DNA from: Rhizobium phaseoli
Lineage (GTDB): Bacteria > Pseudomonadota > Alphaproteobacteria > Rhizobiales > Rhizobiaceae
Direction of reading: 5' to 3'
NCBI RefSeq assembly: GCF_003985125.1
Contig: NZ_ML133567.1
Span: forward strand, 372,001 to 436,000
DNA: 64,000 bases
The number at the start of each line of letters is the position of its first letter. The first letter of the stretch is position 1. The notes below the pieces were generated by a model. That model made no database searches and was not told where the DNA came from. It saw nothing but the letters and a program-made list of their open reading frames with translations. Of this stretch, positions 34,634 to 46,751 are shown piece after piece. Made by a program: the position numbers and the translations under genes.

Positions 34634-36589
34634 TCAGGCCGTCGCCTTGTTCTGCCGGTTGGCGATCAGATCATCGACGACCGCGGGATCGGCAAGTGTC
34701 GAGGTATCGCCGAGAGCGCCGAAATCATCCTCAGCGATCTTGCGCAGGATGCGGCGCATGATCTTGCCCGAGCGGGTCTTCGGCAGGCCAGGCGCAAACT
34801 GGATCTTGTCGGGCGAGGCGATCGGCCCGATTTCAGCGCGCACGTGCTTCACAAGTTCCTGGCGAAGCGTGTCCGTCCCTTCGTGGCCGGCCATCAGCGT
34901 CACATAGCAATAGATCCCCTGGCCCTTGATCGCATGCGGATAACCGACGACCGCGGCTTCCGAAACCAGATTGTGCGAGACGAGCGCCGATTCCACCTCC
35001 GCGGTGCCGAGCCGGTGGCCGGAGACGTTAAGCACATCGTCGACGCGGCCGGTGATCCAGTAATAGCCGTCTTCGTCGCGCCGGCAGCCGTCGCCGGTGA
35101 AGTACTTGCCCTTGTAAGTCGAGAAATAGGTCTGGATGAAGCGCTCGTGATCGCCATAGACCGTGCGCATCTGGCCCGGCCAGCTGTCGGTGATGCAGAG
35201 ATTGCCATCGGCTGCCCCTTCCAGCACCTTGCCCTCATTATCGACCAGCTGCGGCTTGACGCCGAAGAACGGCACCGTCGCCGAACCGGGTTTCAGATCG
35301 ATCGCACCCGGCAGCGGCGTGATCATGTGGCCGCCGGTCTCCGTCTGCCACCAGGTATCGATGACAGGGCAGCGCTTGTCGCCGACGACATTGTAATACC
35401 ACTCCCAGGCTTCCGGGTTGATTGGCTCGCCGACCGTGCCGAGCAGGCGCAGCGATGAGCGCGAGGAGCGCGTGACGAAGTCGTCGCCGGCGCCCATCAG
35501 CGAGCGGATCGCCGTCGGCGCCGTATAGAAGATGTTGACCTTATGCTTATCGATGACTTCCCAGAAGCGGCCCTGATCGGGGAAATTCGGCACGCCTTCG
35601 AACATCAGCGTCGTCGCGCAGTTGGCCAGCGGCCCGTAGACGATGTAGGAATGGCCGGTGACCCAGCCGACATCGGCCGTGCACCAGTAGATGTCACCAT
35701 GATGATAGTCGAAGACATATTCATGCGTCATCGAGGCATAGACGAGATAACCGCCCGTCGTGTGCAGCACGCCCTTCGGCTTGCCGGTCGAACCTGAGGT
35801 GTAGAGGATGAACAGCGGATCTTCCGCTTTCATCTTCACCGGCGGGCATTCCGGCTTCACCGTGGCGACTTCCTGATGATACCAGAGATCGCGGCCCGGC
35901 GCCCAGCCGGTCTTGCCGCCGGTGCGGCGCACGACCAGCACCTTGCTGACATGCACATGCTGGCGGGCGGCGATATGGATCGCCGTATCGGTATTGTCCT
36001 TCAACGGCACCGGCTTGCCGCCGCGCAGACCTTCGTCACAGGTGATGACGAAGGTAGATTCGCAGTCGACGATGCGCCCGGCCAAGGCTTCCGGCGAGAA
36101 ACCGCCGAAGACGACCGAATGCACGGCGCCAATGCGGGCGCAGGCGAGCATCGCGTAAGCCGCCTCAGGGATCATCGGCATATAGATGGTGACCCGATCG
36201 CCCTTCTTGACGCCGTGCTTCTTCAACACATTCGCCATCCGGCAGACGTGCTCGTAGAGCTCGTTATAGGTGATCTTCTTGTCGATATAGGGGTTGTCGC
36301 CTTCCCAGATGATCGCCACCTGGTCGCCGTTCGTCTTCAGATGGCGGTCGATGCAATTATAGGAAACGTTGGTCTGGCCGTCCTCGAACCATTTGATCGA
36401 GACCTTGCCGGTAAAGGAGGTGTTCTTGACCTTGGTATAGGGCTTGAACCAGTCGATCCGCTTGCCGTGCTTGCCCCAGAACTTGTCCGGGTTCTCGACG
36501 CTTTCCTCGTACCATTTCAGGTACTTTTCCTTATCGATGAGGGCCTGCGCCTTCACCTGCTTCGGCACCGGATGGATCTTCTCCGACAT
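34634..36589 (-). CDS. acs: Acetyl-CoA synthetase
   Basis: A 651-residue AMP-forming enzyme making acetyl-CoA from acetate. Motifs include the phosphate loop [71 protein letters not shown] and the C-terminal [17 protein letters not shown], whose last conserved lysine is the target of inhibitory acetylation in this family. The ATG at 36589 is preceded by AGGAGG. A second, propionyl-CoA synthetase-like paralogue lies 4 kb away. Confidence 0.95.
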   Translation of the reverse strand: MSEKIHPVPKQVKAQALIDKEKYLKWYEESVENPDKFWGKHGKRIDWFKPYTKVKNTSFTGKVSIKWFEDGQTNVSYNCIDRHLKTNGDQVAIIWEGDNPYIDKKITYNELYEHVCRMANVLKKHGVKKGDRVTIYMPMIPEAAYAMLACARIGAVHSVVFGGFSPEALAGRIVDCESTFVITCDEGLRGGKPVPLKDNTDTAIHIAARQHVHVSKVLVVRRTGGKTGWAPGRDLWYHQEVATVKPECPPVKMKAEDPLFILYTSGSTGKPKGVLHTTGGYLVYASMTHEYVFDYHHGDIYWCTADVGWVTGHSYIVYGPLANCATTLMFEGVPNFPDQGRFWEVIDKHKVNIFYTAPTAIRSLMGAGDDFVTRSSRSSLRLLGTVGEPINPEAWEWYYNVVGDKRCPVIDTWWQTETGGHMITPLPGAIDLKPGSATVPFFGVKPQLVDNEGKVLEGAADGNLCITDSWPGQMRTVYGDHERFIQTYFSTYKGKYFTGDGCRRDEDGYYWITGRVDDVLNVSGHRLGTAEVESALVSHNLVSEAAVVGYPHAIKGQGIYCYVTLMAGHEGTDTLRQELVKHVRAEIGPIASPDKIQFAPGLPKTRSGKIMRRILRKIAEDDFGALGDTSTLADPAVVDDLIANRQNKATA

Positions 36590-36817
36590 GTAACTCCTCC
36601 TCATGGGACATGCGACGGGCCGCGAGCAATTGGGCCCGGATTTCAAATCAGGGCAATTCATAGCAGGTCGCATCGTCGCGGCAATTAGACAAAGGTCATT
36701 TGATTTCGGAAGAATTGCAATTCTGCGACAGTCCGGTTATATAGCGGCATATTTCCCGGACATTGTGGTGACAATCCACGGACCGCGACCGGCGCGGACG
36801 ATAGAAGGACTATATCC

Positions 36818-37519
36818 ATGGCTCAAACACTGCTCATGCCGAAGGCGACCGCCATCTGGCTTGTCGACAACACGGCGCTGTCTTTCGATCAGATCGCGCA
36901 GTTCTGCAAACTGCACCCGCTCGAGGTCAAGGCGATTGCCGATGGCGAAGCGGCGCAGGGCATCAAGGGCCTCGATCCGATCTCGACCGGTCAGCTTTCC
37001 CGCGACGAAATCGCCCGCGCCGAAGCCAATCCGAACCACAAGCTCAAGCTGTCCGAACCGAAGGTGCGGGTGCCGGAATCCAAGCGCCGCGGCCCGCGTT
37101 ACACTCCGGTTTCCAAGCGTCAGGACCGCCCGAACGCCATCCTCTGGCTCGTTCGCAATCATCCGGAACTGAAGGACGCGCAGATTTCCCGCCTCGTCGG
37201 CACGACGAAATCGACGATCGAGCAGATCCGCGAGCGCACCCACTGGAACTCCGCCAACCTCGCGCCGATGGATCCGGTGACGCTCGGCCTCTGCAGCCAG
37301 ATCGATCTCGACATGGAAGTGGAAAAGGCCTCCAAGGGCCGGCCGCTGCCGACCGCCGCCGAACTCGGCGCGACGCTGCAATCGGCGCAGGAAACCGAAC
37401 GCCTGACCCCGAGCTACGAGCGCGAAGAGGAAAAGGAAATCGACGCCGACGCCGTCTTCCGCAAGCTGAGCTCGCTGCGCTCGGCCCCGAAGGACGAGGA
37501 CGAAGACGACCAGTACTGA
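36818..37519 (+). CDS. trcR: TrcR-type cell-cycle transcriptional regulator (DUF1013)
   Basis: A 233-residue protein of a family restricted to Alphaproteobacteria. MPKATAIWLVDNTALSFDQIAQFCKLHPLEV and a second helical segment NAILWLVRNHPELKDAQISRLVGTTKSTIEQI look like two helix-turn-helix units. KLSEPKVRVPESKRRGPRYTPVSKRQDRPN lies between, and the C-terminus is acidic (DEDEDDQY). It is annotated elsewhere as a cell-cycle regulator, but direct targets are poorly known. It is monocistronic, divergent from acs. Confidence 0.9.
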   Translation: MAQTLLMPKATAIWLVDNTALSFDQIAQFCKLHPLEVKAIADGEAAQGIKGLDPISTGQLSRDEIARAEANPNHKLKLSEPKVRVPESKRRGPRYTPVSKRQDRPNAILWLVRNHPELKDAQISRLVGTTKSTIEQIRERTHWNSANLAPMDPVTLGLCSQIDLDMEVEKASKGRPLPTAAELGATLQSAQETERLTPSYEREEEKEIDADAVFRKLSSLRSAPKDEDEDDQY

Positions 37520-37540
37520 GATATCAGCGATCTCATGACG

Positions 37541-37576
37541 AAAACCCCGCCGAGCGAACCGCCCGGCGGGGTTTTT
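37541..37576. terminator. Bidirectional terminator between trcR and the flagellin gene
   Basis: AAAACCCCGCCG pairs perfectly (12 bp) with CGGCGGGGTTTT and is followed by T's on the plus strand. The leading A's give a T tract on the minus strand, serving the converging flagellin gene. Confidence 0.92.
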
Positions 37577-37601
37577 TGATGGAGGATCGCCTGTCCCCGG
37601 A

Positions 37602-38537
37602 TCAGCTGCGGAACAGGGTGAGGATGTTCTGTGCCGAACTATTGGCAATCGAAAGCGACTGGATGCCGAGCTGCTGCTGCGTCTGCAACGCCGAGAGCTT
37701 GCTCGATTCCTCTTCCATATCGGCATCGACCAGGCGACCGATGCCCGAGTCGATGGAATCGTGAAGACCGCTGACGAAATTCTCCTGCAGCTGGATGCGC
37801 GTCGAGATCGACCCGAGAGCGGAGCCGGCGGCGGTCATGGCGCCGAGAACCAGTTCGATCCCGCTCAAGGCTGCGTCGAGCTGGCCCTGGGTGAAACCGG
37901 TAATGTCGAGATCATAGATTGACGGCATGACGATGACGGTGCCGCCATAGGTGCCGTTGAAGGCGGTGCCGATGATGCCGCTGCTGGTCTCGATCGCACC
38001 CGTGCTGGTCATGCCGAAGAGCACATTGCCGAGCGTCCCTGAATCGAGCACATAATCGGTCATCTTCACCGAAACGGCATTGCTGCCGTCACGGACGAAG
38101 GACGAGACGACGCTCTTCGTTCCGGAGGCGCCGGCCACCCAGTTTTCGCCGGAGAAGGATGCGGACTGGGCGATGCTGAGCAGCTGCTCCTGCAGCTGGT
38201 CGAGTTCCTGCTGGATCTTCGTCTTGTCGACGCCCTTTTCCGTGGCGGCAACGATCTTCGCCTTGATTTCACTGACGACGTCGAGCGCGCTGTCCATGGC
38301 CGCATAGGCGGTATCGACCTTGGCCGCACCGAGGCCGAGGGCGTCGGAGACGGCAGAAAGCGCCAGGTTGTCGGAACGCATGGTCGTTGCGATCGACCAG
38401 TATGCGGCATTGTCGGCAGCCTTCTCGACACGATAACCGGAGGAAACGCGACCCTGGGTGTCCTTGAGGCTATCGTTTACGCCGCGCAAAGTCTGCAGCG
38501 CTGCCATGGCAGCGTTGTTGGTGAGGATGCTCGTCAT
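37602..38537 (-). CDS. Flagellin
   Basis: A 311-residue filament subunit. The conserved N-terminal D0/D1 region (MTSILTNNAAMAALQTLRGV, then SLKDTQGRVSSGYRVEKAADNAAYWSIATTMRSDN) and C-terminal D1/D0 region (ESSKLSALQTQQQLGIQSLSIANSSAQNILTLFRS) are both intact, with a short variable centre. No other flagellar gene is nearby, so this is a solitary copy away from the main cluster. R. leguminosarum is known to have unlinked flagellin genes (flaE, flaH); which one this is I cannot tell. Confidence 0.93.
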   Translation of the reverse strand: MTSILTNNAAMAALQTLRGVNDSLKDTQGRVSSGYRVEKAADNAAYWSIATTMRSDNLALSAVSDALGLGAAKVDTAYAAMDSALDVVSEIKAKIVAATEKGVDKTKIQQELDQLQEQLLSIAQSASFSGENWVAGASGTKSVVSSFVRDGSNAVSVKMTDYVLDSGTLGNVLFGMTSTGAIETSSGIIGTAFNGTYGGTVIVMPSIYDLDITGFTQGQLDAALSGIELVLGAMTAAGSALGSISTRIQLQENFVSGLHDSIDSGIGRLVDADMEEESSKLSALQTQQQLGIQSLSIANSSAQNILTLFRS

Positions 38538-38623
38538 GATCCGTTCCACAATCGGAGAAAGGGGCATTCCGGACTACAGCGACGCGCCCTTTCGGACGCG
38601 CAAAGGACGCTGGAGCACTTCGA

Positions 38624-38677
38624 CTGCTGCATAATTTCTCCTCAAATCGATTCCGATTTAAGAGAATTATGCAGCAG
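38624..38677. repeat. Long near-perfect intergenic palindrome (Rhizobium-type repeat)
   Basis: CTGCTGCATAATTTCTC (38624-38640) pairs with GAGAATTATGCAGCAG (38662-38677) with one base missing. The middle holds AAATCGATTCCGATTT, itself a palindrome. The flank GACGCTGGAGCACTTCGA before it also belongs to a repeat commonly seen in Rhizobium intergenic DNA. It lies upstream of the flagellin gene, between it and prpE. Confidence 0.65.
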
Positions 38678-38752
38678 GCCGGGAACGGCGCCTGCGTCAT
38701 GCAAAGCCTGCTATGCAAGCCTTTGCCGTTAACAAATCCTTGCGCAACATGG

Positions 38753-38767
38753 TTAACAATTCCTCAA
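38753..38767. promoter_or_regulatory. Possible CtrA binding site upstream of flagellin
   Basis: TTAA-CAATTCC-TCAA matches the CtrA consensus TTAA-N7-TTAA at 7 of 8 fixed bases. ATGGTTAA (the complement of the TTAACCAT half-site) overlaps it. It is about 216 bases upstream of the flagellin ATG and just downstream of the prpE stop, so its use is uncertain. Confidence 0.3.
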
Positions 38768-38792
38768 TTAGGGCTTTTCGAATACTTAACTT

Positions 38793-40703
38793 TTACATTG
38801 GCAGCGAGCCGAAACCGCGCTTGCGCAAGGCCTCGGCGATCTCCTCCAAAATCGCCGGATCATCAATGGTCGCAGGCATTTTCCAAGGTATGCCGTCGGC
38901 AATTTTCTGCATGGTGCCGCGCAGGATCTTGCCCGATCGCGTCTTCGGCAATCGGTTCACGGTGATGGCCGTCTTGAAGGCGGCGACAGGCCCGATCTGA
39001 TCGCGAATCATCGCCACCACCTCCGATTCAATTGTCGTCGATTCGCGCAAAACATGCCGCTTCAGCACCAGAAAGCCGCAAGGCGCCTGACCCTTCAGCG
39101 CATCGATGACACCGATGACCGCGCATTCGGCGACATCGGGATGCTGCGCGCAAACTTCCTCCATCGCGCCGGTCGAGAGGCGATGACCGGCACAATTGAT
39201 GATGTCGTCGGTCCGCGACATGATGAAGAGGTAGCCGTCCTCATCGACATAGCCGGCGTCGGCGGTCTTGTAATAACCGGGAAACTCATCGAGATAGGCC
39301 GATCGGAAACGGTCATCCGCATGCCAGAGGGTCGGCAGGCAGCCGGGCGGCAGGGGCAGCCTGATGACGATATTGCCGAGCGTCCCCGCCTCGATCGGAT
39401 GGCCGGCATCGTCGAGCACCGTTACCTCGTAGCCCGGCATCGGCAGCGCCGGCGAACCATGCTTGACGGGCAGGGCGCCGAGGCCGAGCGGATTTGCGGC
39501 GATCGGCCAGCCGGTCTCCGTCTGCCACCAGTGGTCGATGACGGGGATGGCAAGCATGCGTTCGGCCCATTTCAAGGTCTCGGGATCCGCCCGCTCGCCG
39601 GCAAGAAACAGCGCCCGCAAATTGGGCATCTTGTAGCGCGCGATCAGGTCGCCGTCCCCATCTTCTCGCCGGATGGCGCGAAAGGCGGTCGGCGCCGTGA
39701 AGAGCACGCGCACGTCGTGCTCTGCAACGACGCGCCAAAATGCGCCGGCATCCGGCGTGCCGACCGGCTTTCCCTCGAAGATCAAGGTCGTCACGCCCGA
39801 TATCAGCGGCGCGTAGACGATATAGGAATGGCCGACAACCCAGCCGATATCGGACGCCGTCCAGAAGACCTCGCCCGGTTTCAGCCCGTAGATGTTCCGC
39901 ATCGACCAGTTCAGCGCGACCATATGCCCGCCATTGTCGCGCACCACGCCCTTCGGCTGGCCGGTCGTGCCCGAGGTATAGAGGATATAGAGCGGATCGG
40001 TCGCCTTGACGGAAACACAGGCCACCTCGGCGCCGCGGTGGGGCGCCACCGCCGCCTCGAAATCCTCATCGCGGCCGCCGACGAGTTCTGCACGGAGCTG
40101 CGGCCGCTGCAGCACCAGGCAGCGCTCCGGCTTCACCCGCGCCATCTCGATCGCCTGATCGACCAGTGGCTTATAGGCGACGACGCGGCCGGGCTCCAGC
40201 CCGCAGCTCGCGCTGATCACCAGCCTGGCGCCGCTGTCGTCGATACGCGCCGCAAGCTCGCTGGCGGCAAACCCGCCGAAAACGACGGAATGGACCGCAC
40301 CGATACGAGCACAGGCAAGCATGGAGAACACGGCCTGCGGCAGCATCGGCATATAAAGGATGACGCGGTCGCCTCTGGCGATGCCGAGCGCCAGCAGCGT
40401 CGCGGCGATGGCCTTGACCTCGCCGAGCACCTCGTCATAGGAGAACCGGCGCTTCTCGCCGGTCATGGCGCTGTCGAAGATGATGGCCGTCTCGCCGCCG
40501 CGGCCGGCCGTGACATGCCGGTCCAGGCAATTGTGACAGGTATTGGTTTGCGCTCCCGAGAACCAGCGGCCATATATGCCTTCGTCAGGCGAAAACACCC
40601 GCTCCGGCGGCGTGAACCAGTCGATATCGGCGGCGGCTTCGCGCCAGAAGGCTTCGGGATCGCGTTTCCAGGCCGCATAGGCCTGATGGTAGCCCTTCTG
40701 CAT
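38793..40703 (-). CDS. prpE: Propionyl-CoA synthetase-like acyl-CoA synthetase
   Basis: A 636-residue AMP-forming acyl-CoA synthetase. Opening block HQAYAAWKRDPEAFWREAAADIDWF, CHNCLDRHV, the phosphate loop YTSGTTGQPKGVVRDNGGH, WWQTETGWPIAANPLG and [19 protein letters not shown] fit the PrpE/AcsM branch rather than classical Acs. It would activate propionate or another short acid. GGAGGAG precedes the ATG. No methylcitrate or propionate genes are adjacent, so the physiological substrate is inferred. Confidence 0.85.
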   Translation of the reverse strand: MQKGYHQAYAAWKRDPEAFWREAAADIDWFTPPERVFSPDEGIYGRWFSGAQTNTCHNCLDRHVTAGRGGETAIIFDSAMTGEKRRFSYDEVLGEVKAIAATLLALGIARGDRVILYMPMLPQAVFSMLACARIGAVHSVVFGGFAASELAARIDDSGARLVISASCGLEPGRVVAYKPLVDQAIEMARVKPERCLVLQRPQLRAELVGGRDEDFEAAVAPHRGAEVACVSVKATDPLYILYTSGTTGQPKGVVRDNGGHMVALNWSMRNIYGLKPGEVFWTASDIGWVVGHSYIVYAPLISGVTTLIFEGKPVGTPDAGAFWRVVAEHDVRVLFTAPTAFRAIRREDGDGDLIARYKMPNLRALFLAGERADPETLKWAERMLAIPVIDHWWQTETGWPIAANPLGLGALPVKHGSPALPMPGYEVTVLDDAGHPIEAGTLGNIVIRLPLPPGCLPTLWHADDRFRSAYLDEFPGYYKTADAGYVDEDGYLFIMSRTDDIINCAGHRLSTGAMEEVCAQHPDVAECAVIGVIDALKGQAPCGFLVLKRHVLRESTTIESEVVAMIRDQIGPVAAFKTAITVNRLPKTRSGKILRGTMQKIADGIPWKMPATIDDPAILEEIAEALRKRGFGSLPM

Positions 40704-40784
40704 CTGCTCCTCCCCAGGAATGCAAGCCTCGATATTAATCTAGGCACAGGGGAGGGGTACGGGAAGCCCCCCCAAAGCAGCGTA

Positions 40785-41444
40785 TCAGCGCGCGCCGAAA
40801 ATCGCCGACCCGACGCGGACGCTGGTGGCGCCGAAGGCGATCGCCGTCTCGTAATCGCCCGACATGCCCATGGAGAGTTTTTCAACGCCGCATTTCGACG
40901 CGAGCTTTGCCAGAAGGGCAAAATGTGGCCCCGGATTTTCCTCGGCCGGCGGAATGCACATCAGACCTTCAATGGAAAGGCCGAGCTCGCCGCGGCAAAG
41001 CGTAACGAAGGCCGGCGTGTCGTCAGGCGCAATGCCTGCCTTCTGCGGCTCGAGCCCGGTATTGACCTGGACGTAAAGCCGTGGCGTCCTGTCTTGCCGC
41101 TTCATCTCCTCCGCAAGGGCGCGGGCAATCTTTTCCCGATCGACGGTCTCGATCACGTCGAAAAGCGCCACTGCGTCCGCCGCCTTGTTCGATTGCAGTG
41201 GTCCGATCAGATGCAGCTCGATATCGGGATTCTCTGCCTTCAGCACCGGCCATTTGCCTTGGCTTTCCTGCACCCGGTTCTCGCCGAAAACCCGCTGACC
41301 GGCGTCGATGGCCGGGCGGATCGCCTCCGCCTCGAAGGTCTTCGACACCGCGACAAGCCGAACGGAACCGGCCGGACGGCCTGCCGCGCGTTCTCCGGCT
41401 GCAATCTTCGACCGCACGTCGTTCAAGCGCTCTTGAAGTTCCAT
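40785..41444 (-). CDS. YggS/PLPBP-family pyridoxal-phosphate homeostasis protein
   Basis: A 219-residue TIM-barrel PLP-binding protein. LVAVSKTFEAEAIRPAIDAG (PLP lysine in VSK), FGENRVQESQGKW, HLIGPLQSNKA, VNTGLEPQKAGI and LSMGMSGDYETAIAFGATSVRVGSAIFG are the full family signature. It buffers PLP and affects amino-acid and vitamin B6 balance rather than catalysing a known reaction. It is divergent from leuS. Confidence 0.93.
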   Translation of the reverse strand: MELQERLNDVRSKIAAGERAAGRPAGSVRLVAVSKTFEAEAIRPAIDAGQRVFGENRVQESQGKWPVLKAENPDIELHLIGPLQSNKAADAVALFDVIETVDREKIARALAEEMKRQDRTPRLYVQVNTGLEPQKAGIAPDDTPAFVTLCRGELGLSIEGLMCIPPAEENPGPHFALLAKLASKCGVEKLSMGMSGDYETAIAFGATSVRVGSAIFGAR

Positions 41445-41645
41445 CGTTCTGCCTCGACATTTCCGTATGAGAGTGATGGCAATGAACTAGCCAGCCATTC
41501 TGTGCTTGCCAAGACCCGCTGCCACGAAATCGCCCGGCCGGGACGAAGATCGGGCGCTTGCAGCGCCTGCAAAACTTGACGCTACGGTGGTTTCATGGTG
41601 AAGGTCTCGACCAACCTCCCCTGATTTTCCGGAATTTTGAATACA

Positions 41646-44265
<2,620 letters not shown>

Positions 44266-44276
<11 letters not shown>

Positions 44277-44787
44277 TATCGCCCGCAAGCTGGCTCGCCA
44301 TGCCGGCATCGCCATGATCCTTGCCGCCTCGGCATCTCTGTCGGCCTGCCAGGTCCGGCCGCTTTATTCCGAAAGCTCGGGCGTCACCGAAAAACTGTCC
44401 TCGGTCGGCTTTTCAGACGCATCCGGTCGCGTCGAACAGCAGGTCCGCAATCGGCTGATCTTCCTGGCGTCACGCGGCGCCGGCGAAGCGGCAAATCCGC
44501 AATATCACGTCGAACTGCGGGCCACGTCGAGCGTCGCCGATACGCTCCTGCGGCAATCCGGCGATACGTCGCGCGCCGGTCGTGTCACCGTCACCGTCAC
44601 CTATACGCTGAGCGCTGTCGCCGACGGTCGGGTCATCAAGGCCGGCAGCCGCCAGACCACCGCGCTGGTGGATTTCTCCGAGCAGGAATTTGCCAAGCAA
44701 AGGGCGATCCGAGATGCCGAGAATCGCGCCGCGGATCAGACGGCGGAATTTGTAGGGGCCGATCTCGCCGCTGCCCTCAGCCGCTGA
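44266..44787 (+). CDS. lptE: LPS-assembly lipoprotein LptE
   Basis: A 173-residue outer-membrane lipoprotein that plugs LptD in LPS export. The signal ends in a lipobox ASLSAC (cysteine about residue 28), followed by QVRPLYSE, the usual LptE start. [27 protein letters not shown] and [25 protein letters not shown] fit the alphaproteobacterial form. The start is a TTG at 44266 with AAGGA upstream. An internal ATG at 44314 would leave too short a signal peptide. Its position between leuS and holA is typical. Confidence 0.87.
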
Positions 44788-44797
44788 GAGCGGGCAG

Positions 44798-45838
44798 ATG
44801 GCGGAGATCAAGTCCCACGAGTTCGAGAACTTTCTGCAAAAATCGGTGCGGAACTACCGGATTTTCGTCATTTACGGCCCGGATCGCGGTCTGGTGTCCG
44901 AACGTGCCGGCCAGCTCGCCGGCAAGACCGGCGTCGCGCTGGACGATCCTTTCTCGCTGACCAAACTTGATATCGCCGATCTGCAGAAGGATGCCGGACG
45001 GCTGGTTGACGAGGCCCAATCGATCGGGCTGTTCGGCGGCGAAAAACTCATTTGGATCCGCGGCGCCGCTAACGAGAAATACCTCGTCGATTCGCTGGCG
45101 CTGCTGGCTGAAAAGCCGCTTGAGGCCGCCTATTTGATCGTCGAGGCCGGTGATCTGAAAAAGGGATCTCTGCTCCGCAAGACCGCCGAAGCGGCACGCG
45201 CCGTGATGACGGTGCCCTCATACGCCGACGACAGCCGCGCCTTGAACGGCTTGATCGATGCTGAACTCGGGGCGGAAAAACTTGGTATTACACCGGCGGC
45301 GCGCCAGGCCCTGGTCGCACTGATCGGCGGCGATCGCATTGCCTCACGCAATGAAGTGCGGAAGCTCGCCCTCTACTGTCGTGGCCTGGATACGGTCGAA
45401 GAACATCACGTTACCGAAATAATTGGCGATGCCAGCGCGATCTCCGTCGACGATGCTGTCGACGCCATTCTCGGCGGAGACCTCAACGGCTTTCTCCACG
45501 CCATGCAGAAGATCAGCAGTTCGAAAACCGCGATCTTTCTCGTGCTGCAGGCCTGCCTGAAGCAGTTCCAGCTTCTGGACACAATGCGTGCAGAGATGGA
45601 AGAAAAACGCCTGCAGGCGCCGCAGGTGATGCAGACGATGGGCCGGCATCTGCATTTTCGCCGCAAGCCGATCCTTGAGCAAGCGCTTCGCCAGTGGTCG
45701 GCGGAAAGCATCGCGCGTGAATCCAACCGCCTGCAGGCAGCGATTCTTCAGAGCCGACGTCGGCAGGTGCTGGAAGACAGCGTTGCCATGCAAACCCTTC
45801 TCTCCACCACCCTGCAATCCGGCCGCAAGTCGGCGTGA
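44798..45838 (+). CDS. holA: DNA polymerase III delta subunit
   Basis: A 346-residue clamp-loader subunit that opens the beta clamp. FVIYGPDRGLVSERAGQLA, LFGGEKLIWIRGA, an AAA-like domain, the LVALIGGDRIASRNEVRKLALYC block and the helical collar (about 220-340) are as in HolA. Its stop TGA (45836-45838) directly abuts the stop of the converging parB gene, with no spacer and no visible terminator. Confidence 0.93.
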   Translation: MAEIKSHEFENFLQKSVRNYRIFVIYGPDRGLVSERAGQLAGKTGVALDDPFSLTKLDIADLQKDAGRLVDEAQSIGLFGGEKLIWIRGAANEKYLVDSLALLAEKPLEAAYLIVEAGDLKKGSLLRKTAEAARAVMTVPSYADDSRALNGLIDAELGAEKLGITPAARQALVALIGGDRIASRNEVRKLALYCRGLDTVEEHHVTEIIGDASAISVDDAVDAILGGDLNGFLHAMQKISSSKTAIFLVLQACLKQFQLLDTMRAEMEEKRLQAPQVMQTMGRHLHFRRKPILEQALRQWSAESIARESNRLQAAILQSRRRQVLEDSVAMQTLLSTTLQSGRKSA

Positions 45839-46720
45839 TTATCGCCGTTCCAGCAAACGGCAGATTTCCTCGAGCTGCTCCAGCGACTTATAGGAAATTT
45901 TGATCTGCCCGCCGCTGGTTTTATGATTGATGGAAACGTCCAGCCCGAGGGCATCGGAAAGCGTGCGCTCCAGCGCCAGCGTATCCGAGTCCTTTTGATC
46001 GCGTCGCAAAGCCGGTTGCTGCGGCTCCGACTGCGCCTTGATATTGTTCTGCGCCAGTTTCTCGGCATCACGCACTGACATGCCCTTGGCGACGATCGTG
46101 CGGGCGAGGCTCGCCGGATCGGGCGTCGACACCAGCGCCCGCGCGTGTCCGGCCGAAAGGCTGCCGGCCGCAAGCAGATCACGAACCGGATCCGGGAGCT
46201 TCAACAGGCGCAACGAGTTGGCCACGTGACTGCGGCTCTTGCCGATGATTTCACCGAGGTCGTTCTGGGTATAGCCATATTCGGCAATAAGCTGCTCATA
46301 GCCCAGCGCCTCTTCCAGAGGATTGAGGTCCGCGCGTTGGACGTTCTCGACAATAGCAATCTCGAGTGCCGTCTTGTCGTCGACGTCGCGGATAATCACC
46401 GGGATTTCGATCAGGCCGGCGAGCTGCGCTGCGCGCCATCGCCGTTCTCCAGCGATGATCTCATAGCGATCCCGCTCCATCGTACGCACAACGATCGGCT
46501 GAACGATACCGTGCTGGCGAATGGAACTGGCAAGATCGTGCAATTCGGTGTCGTCGAAAAAACGACGGGGGTTGCGGGGGTTGCGACTAACAAACTCGAT
46601 CGGGATCATCCGGTCGGCGCTGACGGTTCGCTCAGCTTCCACCGGAACGGGTTGATCCATTTCACCGATCAGCGCCGCAAGGCCACGACCCAATCGTCTT
46701 TTCGAAACATCGTCATTCAT
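45839..46720 (-). CDS. parB: Chromosome partitioning protein ParB
   Basis: A 293-residue CTP-dependent DNA clamp that loads at parS and spreads. The N-terminal ParA-contact segment LGRGLAALIGE is at 10-20. The CTP-binding motifs IVVRTMERDRYEIIAGERRWRAA (GERRWRA at 91-97) and ENVQRADLNPLEEA (125-138), the helix-turn-helix YTQNDLGEIIGKSRSHVANSLRLLKLP and a C-terminal dimer domain are in order. Its target palindromes lie at 48148, 50107, 50145, 56468 and 8453 in this window. Confidence 0.97.
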   Translation of the reverse strand: MNDDVSKRRLGRGLAALIGEMDQPVPVEAERTVSADRMIPIEFVSRNPRNPRRFFDDTELHDLASSIRQHGIVQPIVVRTMERDRYEIIAGERRWRAAQLAGLIEIPVIIRDVDDKTALEIAIVENVQRADLNPLEEALGYEQLIAEYGYTQNDLGEIIGKSRSHVANSLRLLKLPDPVRDLLAAGSLSAGHARALVSTPDPASLARTIVAKGMSVRDAEKLAQNNIKAQSEPQQPALRRDQKDSDTLALERTLSDALGLDVSINHKTSGGQIKISYKSLEQLEEICRLLERR

Positions 46721-46751
46721 GGTCTAAACTCACCTAACTCCAGAAATGATC

